Below are positions 57,172 to 64,000 of a DNA stretch of 64,000 nucleotides, in pieces (position 1 is the stretch's first letter; each line of letters starts with the position of its first letter). The stretch is from positions 36,123,430 to 36,187,429 of the forward strand of contig NC_079207.1 in assembly GCF_026745355.1 (NCBI RefSeq), read 5' to 3'. The DNA is from Beta vulgaris subsp. vulgaris. Its lineage: Eukaryota > Streptophyta > Magnoliopsida > Caryophyllales > Amaranthaceae. Both the position numbers and the translations under genes were made by a program. The notes below the pieces were generated by a model, which was not told where the DNA came from, ran no database searches, and worked only from the letters and a program-made list of their open reading frames with translations.

Positions 57172-60100
57172 TTAACTCGACCCTGACCATATATTAACCT
57201 GTCCCCCTAATTCATGACCTTCATCGTCATCGCTCTCTGAATTGCAGGCTTCTTCATCATCATCAACCTAACAAACAATGACAAATATAAACCCAATTAA
57301 TATATATACCCTGCAAATTTCAACACATGCATAGCAAGTTAGCAAGATTGAAATAAATAGTCAATACCTTGCCATCTTTGTTCCCTTTCTTCTGTTTTTT
57401 GGATCCTTGCCCCTTCTCGATGCATGAAGGGAATCGAACTGAGCGCGATCCTTTACGTGCCTTTTGAGGGGGGTCCTTCACGCCCTCCTGCATGTTTACC
57501 GAACCAGGAGTAACATCCTGTCTAATTGTATTATTACACACAGATGAAGGAGTGCCTTCTTTCGGTTCATTACTAGTCAACTTCAATGCATTCCTCTCAT
57601 TTATGCGATCATCAAGCAACTTAAGTGCTTCGACTACTAGATCAAGTTCACCACAATAAGCCACCTTCAAGCAAATTGGGTCGAATAGGACCATCATTTT
57701 ATCATAACACATTACCTCTTCAGTTTTGGAGGGATCATGATACGCCACTTTTATCATCATATGTTTTCGAATGACATCCTTCCTCCACCGATCAAGGATG
57801 TATTGTGAAGGAATTTTTTTATATTCAAAACATCATACAAATTAATGATGTGCCTAAACAAAATACCATGACACTCAAACATCTTACATTCACAACATGC
57901 CAAGAACGTACCTAAGTCAATTTTCACCCGATAGTTCCTTCTCTTATTCGTAGGTACTTCCTTCTTAGTATCCTTGCATATAACCCAGCCATATTCTATC
58001 TGCAAATGTGTGCTCCTCTATATTGTGTGTTAATTTTTGAACCCCTCTCCAACGGACATACAACATTTTAAGACACTCCGCTTGCACTTCCTTAAACTTA
58101 CCATCTGTGTATAGTTTTTGGAACACAACCTCCGCTTTACAATCAGTAGCAAGTTGTCTTACGTACCTACTACTATTTGCGTCTGCTACTTTCTCAGAAT
58201 TTGCCCTACTCTCCATAGCATTGCAGTATTGTTCCACAAAATCACACAGCTTCGTATTCTTATGCACATAACCGTCAAAAAAACTATTAATACTTTCAGA
58301 ACGTTGCGTCGTCTTCATACCAGCCCAAAATATGTGTTTCATATATGCCGGAGCCCACATCATCCTCTCTTTATACAAACCTACATTAACACAAAATTAA
58401 TCAATCATACTTCAACAACAATTACCTACTTATTCCTCCACTACAATTAAATATTCATATACACTACCAACATCTAACCACCAATTATGTTGAATCATAT
58501 ACTACAACATCTCACCACAAATTACATAACAAACCATATGCTACTAATTTTATGATAATCATCATGTGGTTTCCAAAATACCCAATCATTTCTAAAGCAT
58601 GCTACTGCTATGTAAAATGCTATGTATAACATGCTACTGCTATGTATAACATGCTATGCTAAATAAAACGTGATTAACATGCTATGCTAATCATTAGTAT
58701 ATAATCACCTTCAAGCCACTTATCTTCCCCGAGTCCGTATTTTGATATTGCACCACACCATTGAACTTCAAATTCTTCACCTGACACACTGTCATATATG
58801 GCATCAAGAAGTACCATTTTGAACTCCTTATAAAGCGCGTACTTACCTAGCTTCTTACCAAACTTCATAAGAATGTACCATAAACACCAACGGTGCCAAG
58901 TGTCGGACATAGCATTCACCAACGCCTTCCTCATCGCAGCATCTTGATCAGTAAGAAAACAATTAGGCGCTTTACCCCCCATACACTTCACCCAAGTACT
59001 AAAAACCCAAGTATAACTTTCAGCATCCTCGTGAGATATTAAAGCACATCCTAGTAATATACTCTGACCATGGTGATTTACTCCCACAAAATTAGCAAAA
59101 GGAAGTGCATAATCATTGGTAAGGTAAGTAGCGTCAAAACATAAAACGTCCCCAAAATACTCATACGCTGCACGACTTCTCGCATCAACCCACAATACAT
59201 CTTTCATGTGACCTTCATCATCCAAACGATGCATGAGAAAAAATTGTTGGTTATCATCAGTCATTCTGTCAAAATAACTCAACATGGCATTAGCATCTCC
59301 GTTCTTAAATTTCAATCTACGCTCCTTTGCTACTATGTTACGCAAGTCCCTCTCAGTTATTAGCATATTCTCGAGTCCATTCCTATCTGTAGCAATGGAT
59401 TTGTGTATCTGAGATATCCTCACTCCAACAGCTTTATCATTAAACAACTTCCTCCGCACAGCACAACTAACTTCTTCTTGTCGAAATTTGCTTATGTTTC
59501 TAACCTTGCTAGGTGTAGGATTATGATTTTCATGTTGTAATATTGCTTTCCTTATTTCCCATAACCCTTCTTCATTTACACTAGCATATATCATCACAGG
59601 ACAATTGCACTTCTTCGTCTTCCTACTAGATATGTCCACACCCTTTTTCCCAACTATTACCCGCTTACCATCCACCATTCGCTTCATGTCTGGTTCACCT
59701 TCACACTCACATCTCCACGTATAATTACGCAAAACCTTCACCTTCTCTTTCTTTTGCGTAGTACTACCACCACCTGACCTACAAACACCAAAACCCTCTT
59801 GTTTTCCGTATTTCACAAAGCATTCGTCAATCTCATCCCATGTACCAAATACCATGCCAACATTAGGAACATCAACCTTATTATTTGATGTATTATTTGA
59901 TGTATTATTTGATGTAAATGATCCAGGCCACTTACACATTCCTCAACAATGTTATCCTCGTTGCACAATTCAACTAACTGCCCCGACTCCAAATATATGT
60001 CAGGCACTTCCTCATTCAAATCAAAGTCAACTCTTCTACTTCTTCTCTGCTAATACAATCACATATAATAATTATCTTCAATTAGACAAACATATTGGTC

Positions 60101-60797
60101 AGATCAGATAATAATTTATTTACATTTCCATTCCAAATAATACTTTCACATTAAAACATTTAACTGTTGTATTATAATAACCGTGACAAGTTATTTATTT
60201 TAATTTTTTTATTGAAACACATTCTTTTAACATTGAACCATGTTTTTTTTTATTATAAGTCAACTGTTTGTTGTTTGGTATCCTACAAGTGTTTAGCATA
60301 TCCAACTAGTGTTTGTAGATAACTAACAATTGTCGTTTGGTTTGCTATAAATGTTTTGTTAAAGTTTCTTTAAAAGACAATATCTAAACATTAATATGGC
60401 GCAATAAATTTATCCCTTTGCAACTATAATTTACTGCCCAACTGGGTATTTCTATGCAGCCAGCCATAAATTCTATTATCAAACCTGCAATTTATCTAAA
60501 CATTCTCTTCATTTAGGAAGACATATTTATTACTACACTCACTTTTTACATATTTATTATACTTCTTTATGATTTTTCCAAAAAAATATATATTACATAA
60601 AGGTTTCTCCCCTCATTGTCTCCTATAAATATTAATTATTTACCAAATTATTAAAATTACTTTTAACATATTTATTACTTCTTTTTCCTGATTTTTTAGC
60701 CATTTTATTAAAAGAATGTGGGATACAAACAAAAAAAAAATTATAACTGTTTTACCTGTTCATGATTTGATGTGCTGAATTCAAAATCCTCACCCAT
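57172..60797 (-). CDS. FAR1/MuDR-type transposase of the giant MULE (two frame breaks)
   Basis: Exons (minus): 60797-60756 (MGEDFEFSTSNHEQ), 60046-59936 (RRSRRVDFDLNEEVPD), 59876-58709, 58380-57368, 57267-57172 (acidic end). Phases agree. Exon 3 starts with a FAR1-type DNA-binding region (WDEIDECFVKYGKQEGFGVC, RSGGG, CNCPVMIYAS, ILQHENHNPTP). The MULE catalytic core follows: DVLCFDATYLTNDYALPFAN with the first Asp, GCALISHEDAESYTWVF and NCFLTDQDAAMRKALVNAMS with the second Asp. Exon 4 has GMKTTQRSESINSFFDGYVH and the SWIM region CECKMFECHGILFRHII, where Phe replaces the third Cys. Frame breaks occur near 58003 and at an A7 run at 57818. This enzyme would cut the TIRs; as read it is inactive unless these are sequence errors. 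The 59-base intron 2 holds three ACATCAAATAAT repeats. Confidence 0.82.
60047..60755. other. Intron 1 of the transposase gene
   Basis: AT-rich; donor GTAAAA (minus) after Gln-14, acceptor TTAGCAG before RRSRRVDF. No ORF inside. Confidence 0.5.
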
Positions 60798-60984
60798 CGA
60801 AGCTTCTTCTCAGATATTTTTATCGTCTTTTCCTCTGTTTTTTCTTATTCTCAATTTTTACAGATTTTTTGTTGGAAAGTTTTTACGTTTTTTTTTTTTT
60901 ATTTTCTAACGGTTTTTTTTACTCTTAGATTTTTTTGTTTTCTTTACAGTTCTTTAACTTTCCTTTTGTCCAACTTTTTCCGCT

Positions 60985-61151
60985 GTCCTTCATGTCCTTC
61001 CTGTCCTCACTTTTTCCTCTTTTCTGTCATCTCATGCTTTTTCGTTTTTTTTCGTTTTTTTTCCAGCCAAACTCCTTCCCACATTTTATTTGCATTTTAG
61101 TCCTCCTATAGACATCTTATGTCTCTAGCTGCTATCGTTTTATCACATCTC
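60985..61151 (-). repeat. Right TIR of the giant MULE
   Basis: Reverse complement matches 34851 onward (GATAAAACGATAGCAGCTAG, GGAGGACTAAAATGCAAATA). Transcription of the transposase probably starts from just inside this end (60800-60985, C/T-rich). Confidence 0.85.
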
Positions 61152-61160
61152 TAATAAATG
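61152..61160. repeat. Target-site duplication of the giant MULE, right copy
   Basis: TAATAAATG, identical to 34842-34850. Confidence 0.9.
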
Positions 61161-61617
61161 TGGGCGATTAAGGTAGGAAGTAGAGAAGAAAAAATAAGGA
61201 GGGAGTAGATGCATGTTGAAATAAAAGCCCATAATAAGATGTAGATTGTATTATTATATGATTTGTAGATATGCTTCATAGATATGAACGCTGCATTTGG
61301 ATTTTGGCACCAGGCCCAATACGTCATCTGTCCTAATCACGTCAAATTTGAGAAAAACCGCGCTGCCGTCTCTGACTCTCCTTCTCCTTCTCCTTGCCAA
61401 AAACATGGAGTATACAAATAAATAAATGTAGAAAGGTACCCCATATTTATTGAAATATTAAAGTGGATTTACAAATCTACTCTACTTATTAGTCAATGAT
61501 GTTTTATTTTCATTTACTTTTCTCCATTATTCCTAAAAAAAAATCTGAAAACAGGAGAGACAAAAAAAGAAAAGAGCATTTGAAGTAGTAATACTGTAAA
61601 CTGCAAAGATAGAGAAG
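61161..61617 (+). promoter_or_regulatory. Upstream region of the second permease gene
   Basis: 457 bases between the MULE insertion and the ATG, with CTCCTTCTCCTTCTCC at about 61378 in a likely leader. A core promoter could not be fixed. The MULE has displaced whatever lay further upstream. Confidence 0.4.
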
Positions 61618-63909
61618 ATGGTAGCAGAAACAGAAAACGTGGTGGTTTCAGTTGATACAGGCCATGCCCGGCTGAATGAACTGGGTTACAAGCAAGAGTT
61701 GAAGCGTGATCTCTCGTAAGTCTAATCTATGGAGCTTAATTATTTATTTCTTTCTCACATTATTGACTTATTTACACTTGAATATTATATTAAATATGTG
61801 ATATGTGGAATAATAATGCAGAGTGATATCAAACTTTGCGTTTTCGTTTTCAATAATATCAGTGTTAACAGGAGTAACAACACTATACAACAATGGATTA
61901 CAGTTTGGAGGACCAACAGTGATGATATATGGTTGGTTTATTGCTGGGTTTTTTACAATGTTTGTTGGTTTATCAATGGCTGAGATTTGTTCATCTTATC
62001 CAACTTCTGGTGGACTTTATTATTGGAGTGCTAAACTTGCTGGTCCTTCTTGGGCTCCCTTTGCCTCGTGGCTCACTGGATGGTAATTACTCTATTTTTA
62101 CTTGCTACATTTCCATATTAGGAAACTCAAATTATAAACTTTAATTCATTATTTGTCTTCTTTTATCCCTTCTAAAATTAAAATGCCATTTGATTTACAA
62201 AAACCATTCATCTAAAAGACTAATTTCTCTACTTCATGTGTAGTGCTTTGTAGTTCGCTACTATTGGAACATTTCCTGAATTCTGATTTGTCCTAATACT
62301 ATGTCTGTACTCTGGTTTCATTACTTGAGTATTACAAAGGATTCATGACCCTATATTTGAACACTGATTTCATTACTTAACATGTATGTACATTTTTCAT
62401 GTTTACTGCTGTGCTATTATTAATGAATAAACGTCACCTCATCTTTTTGCAGGTTCAACATTGTTGGTCAGGTAATTCTGACAATATATATGCTCTGGAT
62501 GTCTGAGATTATAATGCTCCATATTGCTGGTCAATTGAAATTTAACTTGTAATTTTCATAGCAGTGGTTGTGGTTAAATTAACATCTGATTAAATCTGTC
62601 TTTCGTTGACAGTGGGCTGTCACTACTAGTGTGGATTTCTCTCTGGCACAACTGATTCAAGTGATCATTCTACTTAGCACAGGTGGAAAAAATGGTGGTG
62701 GTTATGAGGCATCCAAATACGTCGTTATTGGTTTCCACGGTGCAATTTTACTTATGCACGCTGCCTTGAACAGTCTACCTATCTCATGGTTGTCCTTCTT
62801 TGGACAGCTTGCTGCGGCATGGAATGTTGCAGGTATGGATAATCATTATATTGGCTCTGTTACTGTTGTTTATTGTTATGAAAGTATCTATGTACATAAA
62901 TAGACCCTACCTATATAAGATTTAGGGGTATCAAACATCTAAAAACATAATCAATGTTTTTCTTGTTTTAGGAGTGGTTATCCTTATGATTGCCATCCCC
63001 CTGGCTGCCAAGGAAAAGGCCAGTGCTGAGTTTGTTTTCACACACTTCAACACTGATAATGGTGATGGTATCAACAGTAGGGTTTACATCTTCGTTATCG
63101 GACTTCTCATGAGCCAATACACGCTCACTGGTTATGATGCATCTGCTCACATGGTAAGGAGCTGAGAAATAATCTTATCCCTTTAAGAAGCTGGAATCAA
63201 GCATATGTCATGATAGATGATACGTTTTTGCCTCTTTGGCGGTCGAATAAGACAAACAATATGGACATCTATTGCATATGCATATACATACACGTATATA
63301 CTATACATACATCCAATCGTTTTCCTTTTATTCCAAATAGAAACTAGACATCATCCATCTCTTCTCATTCTGAGTCATTGAACTTCTTAAATGGCAGACT
63401 GAGGAAACTAAGGATGCAGATAAGAATGGACCTAGAGGAATTATTAGCGCCATTGGTATATCAATAATCTTTGGTTGGGTTTACATCCTTGGAATCACCT
63501 TTGCTGTCACCGATATTCCTTACCTTTTAAGTAGCGAAAATGATGCTGGTGGTTATGCCATAGCTCAAGTATTTTACCAAGCATTTAAGAGTCGATATGG
63601 AAATGGAATTGGAGGAATTATTTGCTTGTGCATTGTTGCTGTAGCCATATTTTTCTGTGGCATGAGTTCAGTTACTAGCAATTCCAGGTAAACATTTTCT
63701 TGATTATCGAAGTTTGATATTTTGAGTTCTAACATGGTGGGCGATGGATTCTTATAAAGTAGATAATATCTTTTCACAGGATGGCTTATGCGTTCTCTAG
63801 AGATGGTGCTATGCCCTTTTCATCAATGTGGCATAAAGTGAACAAGCAGGAGGTTCCTATCAATGCAGTGTGGATGTCTGCTTTCATCTCCTTCTTCATG
63901 GCATTAACG
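61618..63909 (+). CDS. BAT1-like: BAT1/GABA-permease-type amino-acid transporter 2 (right-truncated by window)
   Basis: Paralogue of the gene at 24143. Exons 61618-61715, 61822-62082, 62453-62471, 62613-62832, 62972-63153, 63398-63687, 63780-63909; the terminal exon lies beyond the window. Exons 2-7 have exactly the lengths found in the first gene (261, 19, 220, 182, 290, 130) and the same phases; only exon 1 differs (98 against 116 nt). Landmarks: LNELGYKQELKRDLS, FSFSIISVLTGVTTLYNNGL, FVGLSMAEICSSYPTSGGLY, STGGKNGGGYEASKYVVIGF, FVIGLLMSQYTLTGYDASAH. Membrane carrier for amino acids or GABA, by family. Introns are shorter than in copy 1. No lesion seen; expected length about 515. Confidence 0.92.
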
Positions 63910-64000
63910 GTATATATGTAAAGAAAATATCATTAGTAATACTCTATATATATATATTAGTATTTATTCGTAAAAATCAAAAATCCTTGCACGTAAAAAT

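Larger units (their letters stand above)
34851..61151. mobile_element. Giant (26.3 kb) Mutator-like element with multi-gene cargo
   Basis: Left terminus GAGCTATGATAAAACGATAG; the reverse complement of the right terminus is GAGATGTGATAAAACGATAG. Both continue with near-identical GCAGCTAGAGACATAA and GGAGGACTAAAATGCAAATA and GTGGGAAGGAGTTT. Weaker similarity extends to about 160 bp. A perfect 9-bp TSD flanks the ends. Inside are a FAR1/MuDR-type transposase gene (minus, right side) and a Ulp1-like protease gene (plus, left side), the pair known from Kaonashi/KI-type MULEs. Additional genes lie between: two half-EEP proteins, an XRCC3-like gene, two related small basic proteins and an acidic-tailed protein. 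A later solo LTR (43374-47664) accounts for 4.3 kb, so the element without it is about 22 kb. Confidence 0.9.

Overview
This is plant nuclear DNA, almost certainly from a eudicot. The evidence is split, GT-AG spliced permease genes, dense nested plant transposons (Tat-type Ty3/gypsy, CACTA, Mutator-like, hAT), and a decayed piece of plastid genome. I cannot name the species. Only two ordinary host genes are visible: two paralogous BAT1/GABA-permease-type amino-acid transporters (24143-28512, complete; 61618 to the right edge, last exon missing). They share the same exon pattern. Nearly everything else is mobile DNA.

Left block (1-10462): a gag-only, non-autonomous Tat-type LTR element. Its 5' LTR holds a 990-bp Mutator-type miniature element with a 9-bp target-site duplication (TSD). 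Its gag relic is split by a solo LTR (5-bp TSD), which itself holds a CACTA element (3-bp TSD). Next (10483 to about 15420) are CACTA-type ends flanking about 3.4 kb of plastid DNA (rps15, ndhH, ndhA), broken by indels. From 15545 to 23335 lie antisense-ORF relics and a 3' LTR of another Tat-like element, interrupted by a segment with three tRNA-like sequences, an 'AACTCTAA' minisatellite and about 840 bp of TATG-type microsatellite.

Between the two permease genes are a hAT transposase scrap, a minus-strand LTR (30197-33061), and the most striking object of the window: a 26.3-kb Mutator-like element (MULE) at 34851-61151. It has long terminal inverted repeats (TIRs) and a perfect 9-bp TSD (TAATAAATG). 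It encodes a FAR1/MuDR-type transposase (minus strand) and a multi-exon Ulp1/C48 cysteine protease with a readable His-Asp-Cys triad. It also carries unusual cargo: two homologous proteins that each end in the N-terminal half of an endonuclease/exonuclease/phosphatase (EEP) domain, a RAD51-paralogue (XRCC3-like) gene, a pair of related small basic proteins, and a small Pro/Ser-rich acidic-tailed protein. Large satellite arrays and a later solo LTR with its own CACTA lie within it. Several frameshifts in its genes could be closed by one extra A in an A7 or A8 run, so part of the apparent decay may be sequence error.

Nesting order, oldest to youngest: permease duplication; giant MULE between the copies; solo LTR in the MULE; CACTA in that LTR. 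All boundaries come from reading the sequence, with no database search. TSD-supported boundaries are firm. Exon models for the MULE genes rest on splice consensus and reading frame.
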